DNA of 64,000 bases from an uncultured Bacteriovoracaceae bacterium. Its GTDB lineage: Bacteria > Bdellovibrionota > Bacteriovoracia > Bacteriovoracales > Bacteriovoracaceae. Shown here in pieces: positions 1-8,213 of this stretch (the first letter of the stretch is position 1; each line of letters starts with the position of its first letter). The notes under the pieces are model-generated. The model had not been told where the DNA came from and did not search any database. It saw nothing but the letters and a program-made list of their open reading frames with translations. The translations under genes were made by a program, and so were the position numbers. The DNA lies in the NCBI GenBank assembly GCA_938034385.1, contig CALHLC010000012.1:23575-87574 (forward strand), read 5' to 3'.

Positions 1-48
1 AAAAGAAGGAAGAGATAAAAGTGTAATAAAAATAATAAATGCTTTCAT
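1..48 (-). CDS. Start of an exported protein (partial, runs off left edge)
   Basis: Read on the minus strand from the ATG at 48, the frame is open to the window edge. Its 16 codons begin Met-Lys-Ala-Phe and continue as a hydrophobic stretch, which looks like a signal peptide. It lies just downstream of, and in the same direction as, the exported-protein gene ending at 70, so it may continue that transcription unit. No clear ribosome binding site is visible before the ATG, and only 16 residues can be read, so function is unknown. Confidence 0.4.
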   Translation of the reverse strand, partial: MKAFIIFITLLSLPSF

Positions 49-69
49 GCATCTATTATAGATTGAGCT

Positions 70-720
70 TTATGAGTTTTGCCACTTGTTGAAGAAATTT
101 CTCCAATAACTTTTAAAGAAAGTCTTAGCATTAAATAAAAGACCTATGACTTGGCTACTAATAGGAATGCCTTTTCTTCTCATTTGTATGATTGATTCAT
201 CTTCAATAAGTTCGTATTCCCGATCATTTATGTCGGCAAAGTATGAAATATTAATACTACTTTTATCACTTAAGCTGCAGGCCGTAGAAGCGTCTACTAT
301 TCCTACTTTGAGATTAAAATCATCTAGAGCAAAGTGGGGAAGGTCTTTGATCATGTCACAAGTAAGAGTAAATTCTTTGGTATTGCTAGTACATTTTAAA
401 TAAAACCTTGGATATAATCTTCCGGGAAGATCAGTGGAGTTGGGCAGAGGTCTTAGTCGAATCTTTAAAATACTAATTAATGTATCTTTCTTCTTAACTT
501 CTTTTACAACATTGGATTCAATCATATCCATAGTATTCATTTTTATAACGTTTAGGAATCTATGTTCATAACCTAAACCATCTATAGTGTGGTATTGATT
601 AAACTTTGAAAATTTATTTACAAGTGATTTTTTATCTTTTTTTACACATTCAGATAATTCCTCCGAAATAGTCAGAGACAATGAGATATTAGCAATTAAA
701 ACAATTAATAGAAATTTCAT
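70..720 (-). CDS. Hypothetical exported protein
   Basis: This 216-residue protein starts with a typical signal peptide: Met-Lys, a hydrophobic core of about 15 residues, then a polar Ser-Glu-Glu region. The mature part has scattered cysteines (Cys-Thr-Ser and Thr-Cys-Asp near the middle, and another near residue 147), so disulfide bonding in the periplasm is possible. The start codon overlaps the stop of the upstream lipoprotein gene in a TAATG arrangement, which points to translational coupling and co-transcription. I recognise no family. The basic, aromatic C-terminus is not obviously a membrane segment. Confidence 0.7.
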   Translation of the reverse strand: MKFLLIVLIANISLSLTISEELSECVKKDKKSLVNKFSKFNQYHTIDGLGYEHRFLNVIKMNTMDMIESNVVKEVKKKDTLISILKIRLRPLPNSTDLPGRLYPRFYLKCTSNTKEFTLTCDMIKDLPHFALDDFNLKVGIVDASTACSLSDKSSINISYFADINDREYELIEDESIIQMRRKGIPISSQVIGLLFNAKTFFKSYWRNFFNKWQNS

Positions 721-1073
721 TATTGGTCTTCCTTCTTACTTTCTTCTTCGTCGTCAGATTCTTCTTCGTCGTCAGACTCTTCTTCGTCGTCAAACTCTTC
801 TTCGTCTAAAACTATATCTTCAATATTTATTTCATCCGGATCTTCTTCATCTTCAGATCTAGTGAGTTCGGCTTGCTTTGTCGCCGTTAACATTAATTTC
901 AATTCAGTCATTAATTCCTTTGCTTCAGGAAGAAAGCCTTCTAATTGGTCATTAAGACGTTTCATTTCTTGGGCCATAGATCCAGTTTCTTTAGCCATGG
1001 TTTCAGTATCGTTTTTATAACCACATGAAGTGAGTAAAAGACCTAAGAAAAGAATATAAAATTTATTTTTCAT
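720..1073 (-). CDS. Small acidic lipoprotein
   Basis: A 117-residue predicted lipoprotein. The signal peptide ends in a Leu-Thr-Ser-Cys lipobox around residue 17, so the mature protein should be lipid-anchored in the envelope. A helical Glu/Lys-rich middle is followed by a very acidic tail that includes three near-identical Asp-Asp-Glu-Glu-Glu-Ser units. I chose the ATG at 1073: the frame extends to a TTG at 1091, but that would start inside the T-rich tail of the upstream terminator. The gene is translationally coupled (TAATG) to the exported protein downstream. Function is unknown; the acidic tail could bind cations or a basic partner. Confidence 0.65.
   Translation of the reverse strand: MKNKFYILFLGLLLTSCGYKNDTETMAKETGSMAQEMKRLNDQLEGFLPEAKELMTELKLMLTATKQAELTRSEDEEDPDEINIEDIVLDEEEFDDEEESDDEEESDDEEESKKEDQ
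743..806 (-). repeat. 18-bp tandem repeat encoding an acidic tail
   Basis: Three 18-bp units (743-760, 761-778, 779-796) differ at only one or two bases, and a partial fourth unit reaches 806. In the lipoprotein frame each unit encodes a six-residue Asp/Glu/Ser block. Because the unit is a multiple of three, copy-number change by slippage would alter tail length without breaking the frame. Confidence 0.85.
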
Positions 1074-1090
1074 TTGACGCAATATAGCCA

Positions 1091-1122
1091 AAAAGAAAGG
1101 CCCCGTCTAATAGACAGGGCCC
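1091..1122 (-). terminator. Rho-independent terminator after the H1-like gene
   Basis: On the minus strand a GC-rich hairpin (1099-1121) has nine base pairs with one C-A mismatch and a three-base loop. It is followed by a T-rich run at 1091-1098. It lies about 60 nt past the stop of the lysine-rich protein gene and before the lipoprotein gene, so it separates two transcription units. Confidence 0.75.
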
Positions 1123-1181
1123 TACATTCATTAGACAGATATTATTTATATCTTTTTTGAATTTATTTGAGATAAAAGTGC

Positions 1182-1742
1182 TTATTTTCTCTTAGTTTTT
1201 CTTCTAGAAGTCTTTCTAGCGCTCTTTTTAACCTTCTTTTTTGTTTTTCGTATAACCTTTTTAGCTCTCTTCTTTGTGCTTTTAGTCTTCTTTCTAACTT
1301 TTTTAGCCTTTTTAACTACTTTCTTTTTAGTTTTCCTAACTACTTTTTTAGCTTTTCTCTTTGTCTTTCTTACTTTTTTCTTCGCTTTCTTTTTTGTCTT
1401 TTTGACTGCTTTCTTAGCTTTTAAGATTGATTTCTCAAGGTTTTTTTGAAGAGAATACAAATCATCAACAGCTTCATTCATAAAGGACTTTGCAGTAGCA
1501 ATTTCTGTTTTTAATTTCTTATTAATAACTTTCTCAATTTTCTTTTTCTCTGAAAGAAACCTTTTCTTTAGATCATCTAAGTCATTATCAACATAAGAAT
1601 TAATTTCTTTCGTTGTTTGTTTTACAAGACCATCTAAGTTTTTCTTGAGATCATTTAGATCTCCACTTGAGATAAGTTTGTTTACTCCTTTTTGTAGCTT
1701 TTTAAATCTTTTTGCTAACCCTTTACTTTTTTTCTTTGCCAT
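1182..1742 (-). CDS. Histone H1-like lysine-rich DNA-binding protein
   Basis: A 186-residue, very basic protein. Residues 1-105 are Lys/Glu/Leu-rich and look like a long coiled coil. Residues 106-186 are almost entirely Lys, Arg, Ala, Val and Thr in repeated Lys-Lys-Ala-Lys-Lys-Val-Arg-Lys-Thr-type blocks, like the C-terminal tails of eukaryotic histone H1, chlamydial Hc1/Hc2 and Pseudomonas AlgP. Such tails bind DNA nonspecifically and compact it. A strong AGGAGA ribosome site precedes the ATG. The gene starts 8 nt after the nadE stop and ends before a clear terminator, so it is probably last in a nadE operon. Nucleoid compaction is inferred from composition, not from a matched domain. Confidence 0.75.
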   Translation of the reverse strand: MAKKKSKGLAKRFKKLQKGVNKLISSGDLNDLKKNLDGLVKQTTKEINSYVDNDLDDLKKRFLSEKKKIEKVINKKLKTEIATAKSFMNEAVDDLYSLQKNLEKSILKAKKAVKKTKKKAKKKVRKTKRKAKKVVRKTKKKVVKKAKKVRKKTKSTKKRAKKVIRKTKKKVKKSARKTSRRKTKRK

Positions 1743-1750
1743 TTTTTCTC

Positions 1751-3493
1751 CTAATCGAAATAAAATCCAGTATGTTTATTTATCGGTATTCTGTATCCAA
1801 AACCAAAGCTTTTTGTCTTTAATTTTATTATCGGACAAAACTGCATTCTCTTAAATTCTGACCTTGCATAAAGTTTAAGTACTAGGTCTATGTCACGGGC
1901 CTCAAAGCCCATTTCAATCAGGTCAGATCTATCATATCTGTAGGATAAGAGACATTCTAAAATAGCATCTAAGATAGGATAGGGTGGTAGAGAGTCTGTA
2001 TCAAACTGATTTTCTCTAAGCTCAGCGGTCGGTTTTCTCTTAATAATCCCTTCTGGGATAATATTATCGTGAACTTCATTAATATAGTCACACAGATCAA
2101 AGGCCTCTGTTTTATATAGGTCCCCGATAATACTAAATGCTCCAACACTATCTCCATAAAGAGTAGAATAACCCACTGCAATTTCAGATTTATTTGAAGT
2201 ATTGATAACTAAAGAGCCAGATTGATTAGATCTAGCAAAGATAAGTGCTCCCCTGAGCCTGGCTTGAATATTCTCATCTGGTAGACCTTCAAATGGTTCT
2301 TCAAAGTAGTCAGTGAAAGTCTCTCTCACCATAGTATGAATAGACTTTATCGGTAATACTTTAAAGGGAACATTAAGACTTTTGCATAACTGTTCAGATA
2401 ACTCCAAGCTTTGAGTACTAGAGTATTGACTAGGCATATAGATGGCCTCAACTGACATATCGTCTTTAAGAGCTAGCTTAATTAATGTTAATGCTAAACT
2501 TGAGTCAAGTCCGCCAGATAAAGCGAGTTGGAATTTATTGAATCCATTTTGTTTTGCATACTCTCGAATAGCAAAAGTTGTCGCTTTTAAAATATGATCT
2601 TTCTGATCATTCGTAAGAGAGATTAGTTCAGCACTCTCTTTTGAGATATTTACTCTTGGCTGAAATAGGCTCTCCCATGAATGAGTAATCTCTAATCCTT
2701 CGTTATCATAAGTAGTCTTTTTTAGATCTTGAATTTGAAGCTCTAATTGATCTGCTTGGAAAAATTTAGCTTGAGCTGTGATTTCATTACCATTAACAAG
2801 AAAGCTTCCTCCATCAAAGAGAACTTCATCTTGTTCAGCAACCATATTTACGTAGGCAAAAGGAGCTTTAAGCATATTTGAGATATCTTGAGCTTGAGCA
2901 ATTCTGCTTTCATTTTTTGTGATTCCAAAAGGACTAGCACTAATATTAACGATGAGATCATAGTTATCGCTTGATTCTATTAAATCAGCGACTGGATTTG
3001 CTTTATAATGAACTGATTGCCACATATCTTCACAAATTAAAAGGCCTATATTTAAACCATCCCACTGAATTGATTTTGAAGTTTCACCTGGAGTGAAATA
3101 TTTCCTTTCATCAAAAATGTCATAATTAGGGAGAAGTCGCTTTGAATAGATCTTCTTTAAAGGAGATCCTGGTGAGAGTGCATAGATTGAGTTTTGAATC
3201 TTCTGGGTTATACCTGATTCAGAAAATTCATAGTGGAGCCCTCCTATTAGATGAAGTGACTCGCTTGGTTTCAAACTTGAGCTATATTCATTGATCTTTT
3301 TAAGAAAATTTTGATAAGTTTCAAAAAATGATTTTTGAAGACATAAATCTTGAAGAGGATATCCGCTTAAAAACAGCTCTGGGTAGATATGTAGGGCCTT
3401 ATCCTTATTTTGAAGATTTGACTCTAAGACATTGAAAATAGATTCAAAATCTGCAATTTTTTCATGGCATTGGTGGATTATAATTTTACTCAT
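1751..3493 (-). CDS. nadE: Glutamine-dependent NAD+ synthetase
   Basis: A 580-residue enzyme that makes NAD+ from nicotinic acid adenine dinucleotide, ATP and glutamine. The N-terminal nitrilase-type glutaminase domain shows the catalytic triad: Glu39 (Pro-Glu-Leu), Lys118 and Cys154 (Ile-Cys-Glu-Asp). The C-terminal synthetase domain has the ATP-binding P-loop Ser-Gly-Gly-Leu-Asp-Ser-Ser at 326-332. I took the ATG at 3493, which has a GGAGAAGAG ribosome site just upstream; the frame is open for 23 more codons, but those are not family-like. It is divergent from trmFO across 60 nt and probably co-transcribed with the H1-like gene. Confidence 0.95.
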   Translation of the reverse strand: MSKIIIHQCHEKIADFESIFNVLESNLQNKDKALHIYPELFLSGYPLQDLCLQKSFFETYQNFLKKINEYSSSLKPSESLHLIGGLHYEFSESGITQKIQNSIYALSPGSPLKKIYSKRLLPNYDIFDERKYFTPGETSKSIQWDGLNIGLLICEDMWQSVHYKANPVADLIESSDNYDLIVNISASPFGITKNESRIAQAQDISNMLKAPFAYVNMVAEQDEVLFDGGSFLVNGNEITAQAKFFQADQLELQIQDLKKTTYDNEGLEITHSWESLFQPRVNISKESAELISLTNDQKDHILKATTFAIREYAKQNGFNKFQLALSGGLDSSLALTLIKLALKDDMSVEAIYMPSQYSSTQSLELSEQLCKSLNVPFKVLPIKSIHTMVRETFTDYFEEPFEGLPDENIQARLRGALIFARSNQSGSLVINTSNKSEIAVGYSTLYGDSVGAFSIIGDLYKTEAFDLCDYINEVHDNIIPEGIIKRKPTAELRENQFDTDSLPPYPILDAILECLLSYRYDRSDLIEMGFEARDIDLVLKLYARSEFKRMQFCPIIKLKTKSFGFGYRIPINKHTGFYFD

Positions 3494-3553
3494 TTGCTCT
3501 TCTCCGCTATGAATGAATTGTAGAATATTTCTAAACATTTGTAAGGGGTAATA

Positions 3554-4906
3554 ATGAGTCAAGTTTTTGCTAAGCGAGTTGCTGTCATAGGAGCAGGTTT
3601 GGCCGGAGTTGAGAGTGCTATGTACCTAGCTTCCAGAGGAATTAAAGTTTTTCTCTTTGAAAGTAAGTCTATTCAAAAAACACCAGCTCAAAAGACTCAA
3701 GATTTTGCTGAACTTGTTTGTACTAATTCCCTTAAATCAAAAGACCCTAATTCAGCTCATGGAATATTAAAGTCTGAAATGAATGCTCTAGGATCTCTAG
3801 TTTTAAAAGTCGCTGCTGAATGTGCTGTTCCTGCTGGAAATGCATTGAGTGTTGATAGAGAAAAATTTGCAAGTCTAATTACTAAAGAAGTGAGCAATCA
3901 TGAATTTATTGAAGTGATTCATGAAGTTGTAGAAGACCCTGAAAAGATTAAAGAAGAATATGATGTTGATTTTGTTGTTATTGCTACAGGACCATTAACT
4001 CTTGAGGGACTTGAGAAATGGATAAAAACTGAAATAGCTGACGATAATTTATACTTTTATGATGCTATTGCTCCAATTGTTGATGCTGATAGTTTAAATA
4101 TGGATATCCTTTATTTTAAAAATAGATATGATGATGAAGGAGTGAATGCCGATTATTTAAATGTACCTCTTAATCAAGATCAATATTTAGAGTTTGTTGA
4201 TGATTTAGTGGGTGCTGAAATCGTTGAGCCTCAAAACTTTGAAGATCCAAAGTTTTTTGAATCTTGTTTGCCAATAGACGTGATGGCAAGTAGAGGAGTT
4301 GATACATTAAGGTTTTCATGTATGAAGCCTGTTGGGTTAGAGCAAAATGGAGAGATGGCCTACGCTGTAATTCAACTTAGAAAGGAAAATCTTTTAGGTT
4401 CTTCATTTAATATGGTCGGTTTCCAAAATAGACTAAAGTATAAAGAGCAATTGAGAGTTTTTAGAAAACTCCCGGGATTTGAAGAGGCGGTTTTTCATCA
4501 TCTTGGATCAGTTCATAGAAATACTTATCTTCATGCAGCTCAAGTATTAAATGCTGATTTGAGTTCAAAGAAAAATGATACTCTCTTTTTTGCAGGACAA
4601 ATTTCAGGGGTTGAAGGTTATACGGAAAGTGCTGCCATGGGGTTATTTGTTGCTCATCAAATTTGTAGACGTTATGAAGGATTAACTCCTTGTGTGTGGC
4701 CTAAGGAATTAGCAATCGGTGCTCTTATTAATTATATTATGACGAGCAAAAAACCTCGACCTTCAAATATTAATTTTGGATTATTGCCTTCAGTTAATCT
4801 TACTAGAGAACAAAGAAGAAATAAGTTTAGAAAAAGTATCAAAAAAGAACTAGTTGCAAAAAGAGCAATAGAGAAGCTTTCAAGTTTTAAAGAAACGAAT
4901 CTATGA
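3554..4906 (+). CDS. trmFO: Folate/FAD-dependent tRNA (uracil-54-C5)-methyltransferase
   Basis: A 450-residue flavoprotein that makes 5-methyluridine at position 54 of tRNA, using methylenetetrahydrofolate as carbon donor and FAD/NAD(P)H as reductant. The FAD-binding Gly-Ala-Gly-Leu-Ala-Gly is at residues 13-18. The family block with Cys-Thr-Asn-Ser-Leu-Lys-Ser near residue 56 and a Gly-Val-Glu-Gly-Tyr-Thr-Glu-Ser-Ala motif near the C-terminus are both present. Length matches the family. The stop overlaps the start of the following transporter gene. TrmFO rather than SAM-dependent TrmA is usual in Firmicutes and in several delta/Bdellovibrio-type lineages. Confidence 0.95.
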   Translation: MSQVFAKRVAVIGAGLAGVESAMYLASRGIKVFLFESKSIQKTPAQKTQDFAELVCTNSLKSKDPNSAHGILKSEMNALGSLVLKVAAECAVPAGNALSVDREKFASLITKEVSNHEFIEVIHEVVEDPEKIKEEYDVDFVVIATGPLTLEGLEKWIKTEIADDNLYFYDAIAPIVDADSLNMDILYFKNRYDDEGVNADYLNVPLNQDQYLEFVDDLVGAEIVEPQNFEDPKFFESCLPIDVMASRGVDTLRFSCMKPVGLEQNGEMAYAVIQLRKENLLGSSFNMVGFQNRLKYKEQLRVFRKLPGFEEAVFHHLGSVHRNTYLHAAQVLNADLSSKKNDTLFFAGQISGVEGYTESAAMGLFVAHQICRRYEGLTPCVWPKELAIGALINYIMTSKKPRPSNINFGLLPSVNLTREQRRNKFRKSIKKELVAKRAIEKLSSFKETNL

Positions 4907-5772
4907 ATTCACTCTATATCATTTTTGCCTGTCTATTATGGGCAGGCGATAGCCTAATTAGATATCCGCTTGTAGGAAAAGGAATCTCTAGTACTCAAAT
5001 CGTATTTTATGAACACTTAATTGCAATCAGCTTATTGAGTCTCTTTTTTTACAAATCTATTTCAAAAGTTTTAAAGAGCAAATATAGAGTTTCATTTTTT
5101 ATTATAGGAGCTATGGGCTCAGCACTTGCAACACTTTGCTTTACTGAAGCTTTCAGCTTAATGAATCCATCAGTTGTTATTCTTATTCAAAAACTGCAAC
5201 CTATAGTAGCTATTATATTGGCCAGTATTATATTAAAAGAGAAAATTCCTCCCCATTTTATGATTGCTGCGCTTGTAGCTATAACAGGTGCGATTTTTTT
5301 AAATGCCAATTATTTAGATCAAATAGTCTTTGATTTTAATATTAAAGGAATCATTTTTTCTCTAATAGCGGTAATGGGCTGGGCCGGAGCAACAGTCTTT
5401 GGAAGAAAGTTATCTGTTGAAGGCTTGAGTGAAATAGAGATTATGATGGGCCGATTTATTTGGGGAACGATTATGCTCATTCCCTTTTTAGGAATTGCTC
5501 AAATAAATAACACAATCGTAAATATTGATTCTATAGATGCAATGAAAATTTTTAGTTTAGTTCTCATCTCAGGCCTAATTGCAATGTACGCTTATTACAA
5601 AGGTCTTAGAGTTACAGAAGCTAAAATTGCAACTATTCTTGAATTGTTTTTTCCCTTTTTCGCTGTCATTATAAATTGGGTGTTCTTAGATCAGGCTCTT
5701 AATAGTATCCAGATTGTTGGAGGAATTATATTGATCCTAAGCTCAACTTATATGCAATTAAAAAGAGTTTAA
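4903..5772 (+). CDS. DMT-superfamily (EamA) membrane transporter
   Basis: A 289-residue, strongly hydrophobic protein with about ten predicted membrane helices arranged as two EamA repeats. In the second repeat the segment near Gly-Trp-Ala-Gly-Ala begins a new set of helices. EamA proteins export or import small metabolites; the substrate cannot be read from sequence. It overlaps trmFO by 4 nt (ATGA) and the next gene by 1 nt (TAATG), so it is part of a tightly coupled run. Confidence 0.85.
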   Translation: MNSLYIIFACLLWAGDSLIRYPLVGKGISSTQIVFYEHLIAISLLSLFFYKSISKVLKSKYRVSFFIIGAMGSALATLCFTEAFSLMNPSVVILIQKLQPIVAIILASIILKEKIPPHFMIAALVAITGAIFLNANYLDQIVFDFNIKGIIFSLIAVMGWAGATVFGRKLSVEGLSEIEIMMGRFIWGTIMLIPFLGIAQINNTIVNIDSIDAMKIFSLVLISGLIAMYAYYKGLRVTEAKIATILELFFPFFAVIINWVFLDQALNSIQIVGGIILILSSTYMQLKRV

Positions 5773-6773
5773 TGAAAGTAGTTATAGTAAATGATTATAT
5801 TGAAAAATATGATTCTTCGAGATTAATTCTTGAAAGTCTTGTGGGAATTGGTGAAGAAGTTGAAGTGGCTACGCTTTATCTGAACGAAGAGAATTTAGAA
5901 ATTCCATTGTCGCTATCAAGAATACATTCAACTGCATTATCGAAGATCTTCAAAAATGCTCACTCATTATTTAAATGGCCAATTTTTACTACTCAGGTGG
6001 CAAAAAAGTTCAAACTTCCTGAAGCTGATTTTTATATTATCTTATCTTTAGGATTTGCTCATAATGTAAAGGTTCCAGCAAATTCTTTGGTCTATATTTA
6101 TGATCGACCATATAGAACGAATTCTTTTTTTCAAAAAGGCTTAGATAGGAGATATTTTAGGAGCATTCAAGAACTTGATGGGAGAGTTTATTTCTCAACA
6201 CATACTCTTGCAAAAGAACTTGGTTATGAAAAAGAATATGAAATTTTAACTAGGCCATTTGCCAGTCAAGATTTTAAAAGTATTGATAATTATAAAGCAC
6301 ATCAAAAGATAGTAATAAACATAGATGAGTTTTCTGATAGTTTTCATGAATTTGTAAAAACACTCGGTCCAGACCGAGAGTTAGTCGTTATTACTAATAA
6401 GAAATGTGCCAAGAAAATAAAGAAAGAATACCCATTTCTTGATGTCCTCACAGGTGTAAATAATTATGAACTCTTTGTTGAACTTATTAAATCCCATATT
6501 TATATAGATCTTAGGAGAGTTTTTCCTGAAAGAATTTTCTGCTCATTAGCAACAGGTGTTCCTTGTATCGTTCTAGATTCTGATCTTAATAGAGAGGTTT
6601 TTGGAGATGGAGCGGTAAAATTTGTAAATTCGATGGAAGACTTAGTTTCCGGGTTTGATTCTTTGATTAAAAATACGATTGATGGAGAGACCTTACGACG
6701 CTTCTCTCTAAGGTATAATGAAAGAGTTTTTAAAAATAAAATTTTGAATATTTTAAGGAAATTAAAAGCATGA
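5772..6773 (+). CDS. Glycosyltransferase-like protein
   Basis: A 333-residue soluble protein resembling GT-B-fold glycosyltransferases. The N-terminus is a beta-strand followed by helices (Met-Lys-Val-Val-Ile-Val-Asn-Asp). The C-terminal half has a family-4-like segment in which Ala-Thr-Gly-Val-Pro-Cys-Ile-Val is followed by Glu-Val-Phe-Gly-Asp-Gly, the usual position of the sugar-nucleotide-binding Glu and glycine loop. The canonical Glu-X7-Glu signature is not clean, so this is a divergent member. It would act in the cytoplasm on a glycolipid or surface polysaccharide, but acceptor and donor are unknown. Start and stop overlap both neighbours. Confidence 0.55.
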   Translation: MKVVIVNDYIEKYDSSRLILESLVGIGEEVEVATLYLNEENLEIPLSLSRIHSTALSKIFKNAHSLFKWPIFTTQVAKKFKLPEADFYIILSLGFAHNVKVPANSLVYIYDRPYRTNSFFQKGLDRRYFRSIQELDGRVYFSTHTLAKELGYEKEYEILTRPFASQDFKSIDNYKAHQKIVINIDEFSDSFHEFVKTLGPDRELVVITNKKCAKKIKKEYPFLDVLTGVNNYELFVELIKSHIYIDLRRVFPERIFCSLATGVPCIVLDSDLNREVFGDGAVKFVNSMEDLVSGFDSLIKNTIDGETLRRFSLRYNERVFKNKILNILRKLKA

Positions 6774-7144
6774 TTAGATTTAATAACTTTGATAGCTCAG
6801 AGTTTAAAACTAAGATTTTTTGCGGAATGACTCATAAGGAATATAAAGAATACAAAAAAAGTTCTTTTCATCTACCGGAGAGTTATACGCAAGAGAGATT
6901 TATACATTGTTGTAAATTTGATCAGCTCACACATGTAAGTGAAAAACATTTTGATGAAGATCAATACTTCTTACTCGTTATGAATGAATCTTTAGGAGAA
7001 AAGTTGAAATATGAAGGGGAGAATGAATTATTCCCTCATTTGTATAGAAAGATTGATAGCAGTGAGGTTTTAAATATTCTTCATATAGATAGAATAGATC
7101 AGAAAACATTCGAAGTGAGTAAAATAGAGGGAATGGATGTTTGA
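6770..7144 (+). CDS. DUF952 family protein
   Basis: A 124-residue protein resembling the DUF952 family. It has an early Thr-His-Lys-Glu-Tyr segment and an Arg-Phe-Ile-His-Cys-Cys block matching the family's conserved Gly-Phe-Ile-His-Leu-Ser. A Leu-Phe-Pro-His-Leu-Tyr motif near residue 90 matches the family's Phe-Pro-His-Leu-Tyr. The family has an ADP-ribosyltransferase-like fold in some members, but no experimentally fixed role that I know of. The start overlaps the preceding gene (ATGA), and the end overlaps the CREST-hydrolase start by 8 nt. Confidence 0.75.
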   Translation: MIRFNNFDSSEFKTKIFCGMTHKEYKEYKKSSFHLPESYTQERFIHCCKFDQLTHVSEKHFDEDQYFLLVMNESLGEKLKYEGENELFPHLYRKIDSSEVLNILHIDRIDQKTFEVSKIEGMDV

Positions 7145-7778
7145 CTTACCCATCTACTGTGAAAATAATACTTCTTTTCTTTTTAATGAACCATTTAATA
7201 TAATAACAAACTTAACTTTTTTTGTGAGTGCTTTTTTTCTTTTTAAGAGAAAGAGTTTTTTTAAGGAGATGAAAGATCCTTTAGTATGTCTGTTTTTTTT
7301 GATGATTATAGCAACGGGTTTAGGAAGTACTCTCTTTCATTCTTTTAGATCTACATTGACGCATGCGCTTGACTTTGTACCAATATATATTCTATTTATT
7401 ACTCTTTTTTATGGCTCCATTCGAGCAATGAGTAATGGAGTGATTTGTGTTCTTAGTACATTGATATTTATAACTGTAGAGGTTTTAATCGCACAGAATG
7501 TAACAAGAGAAACCCTTTCTTTAAACGGTAGTATTAATCATTTATTTACTATCTTTGTGTTCTCTATCATTATTTTCTTGTTAAAAGGTAATGTAAAAAC
7601 ACAAAGTGGGCAAAGAGCATTGAAGTTATTTTTTATGGCTCTTATGTTTAGAATTATTGACCTTAGAGTTTGTGAAACAGTAAATGTTGGTACTCATTTT
7701 CTTTGGCACTTACTTTGTGGAACAGCCGTTTATTTTTCTTATCTTTTCTTATTGGAATGCCGCAGAGGTGTTAAATGA
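7137..7778 (+). CDS. CREST-superfamily membrane hydrolase (ceramidase-like)
   Basis: A 213-residue protein with about seven predicted membrane helices. It has the layout of alkaline ceramidase / CREST proteins: an N-terminal Tyr-Cys-Glu-Asn with a nearby Glu-Pro-Phe-Asn and Thr-Asn, then Gly-Ser-Thr-Leu-Phe-His-Ser with a later Asp-Phe-Val-Pro, and a C-terminal Gly-Thr-His-Phe-Leu-Trp-His motif. In characterised members the conserved Asp and His residues bind a catalytic zinc and cleave amide bonds in lipids. Bacteriovorax stolpii is known to make sphingophosphonolipids, so a sphingolipid amidase role is plausible, but the substrate is inference. It is coupled to genes on both sides by overlaps. 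Confidence 0.7.
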   Translation: MFDLPIYCENNTSFLFNEPFNIITNLTFFVSAFFLFKRKSFFKEMKDPLVCLFFLMIIATGLGSTLFHSFRSTLTHALDFVPIYILFITLFYGSIRAMSNGVICVLSTLIFITVEVLIAQNVTRETLSLNGSINHLFTIFVFSIIIFLLKGNVKTQSGQRALKLFFMALMFRIIDLRVCETVNVGTHFLWHLLCGTAVYFSYLFLLECRRGVK

Positions 7779-8212
7779 AAAAATTAAAAAACTTAGATCT
7801 TATACATATTGAGCAGCGCTTAAATAGCTTGAAAAATCAAGACTTAGTTGCAAGGCCCCCTCGAGGTTGGATTAGATTTATTCGAGAAGCTCTTAATATG
7901 AGTTCGAAGGCATTGGCCAAGAGAGTCGGGATTTCTCCCAATACAATGAGCGAAACAGAAAAGGCTGAAATAGAAGAAGCAATAACCTTAAGAAAATTAA
8001 AAAGGGTAGCTGATAGTTTAAATTGTGATTTTGTATATTACTTTCTTCCAAGAAAGCCTATTCAGACAATGATGGATGATAGACTACGATATATTACAGA
8101 ACAAAAAATTAGAAACTCAAACCTTGAATTATCAGAAGATGAAATAGAAAAATTAGTTCAAGGTGAAGTAAATGAATTACTATATAATAAAAAAATGTGG
8201 GATAATATTTAA
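7775..8212 (+). CDS. 'Mobile mystery protein A' HTH regulator
   Basis: A 145-residue protein with a Cro/C1-type helix-turn-helix at about residues 37-65. The segment Arg-Pro-Pro-Arg-Gly-Trp-Ile-Arg, followed by the helix-turn-helix and then Leu-Asn-Cys-Asp-Phe-Val-Tyr-Tyr-Phe-Leu-Pro, matches the mobile mystery protein A family (TIGR02612). That family usually sits beside mobile mystery protein B, a Fic-domain protein. No Fic gene is next to it here: the previous gene is the CREST hydrolase (4-nt overlap) and the next encodes an exported protein. It probably binds DNA, perhaps as an antitoxin-like regulator; the target is unknown. Confidence 0.8.
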   Translation: MKKLKNLDLIHIEQRLNSLKNQDLVARPPRGWIRFIREALNMSSKALAKRVGISPNTMSETEKAEIEEAITLRKLKRVADSLNCDFVYYFLPRKPIQTMMDDRLRYITEQKIRNSNLELSEDEIEKLVQGEVNELLYNKKMWDNI

Positions 8213-8213
8213 G

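Noticed and set aside
3494..3562. 23-codon N-terminal extension of NAD synthetase
   Set aside because: The ATG at 3493 has a strong ribosome site and matches the family start; the extension would overlap the divergent trmFO gene start.
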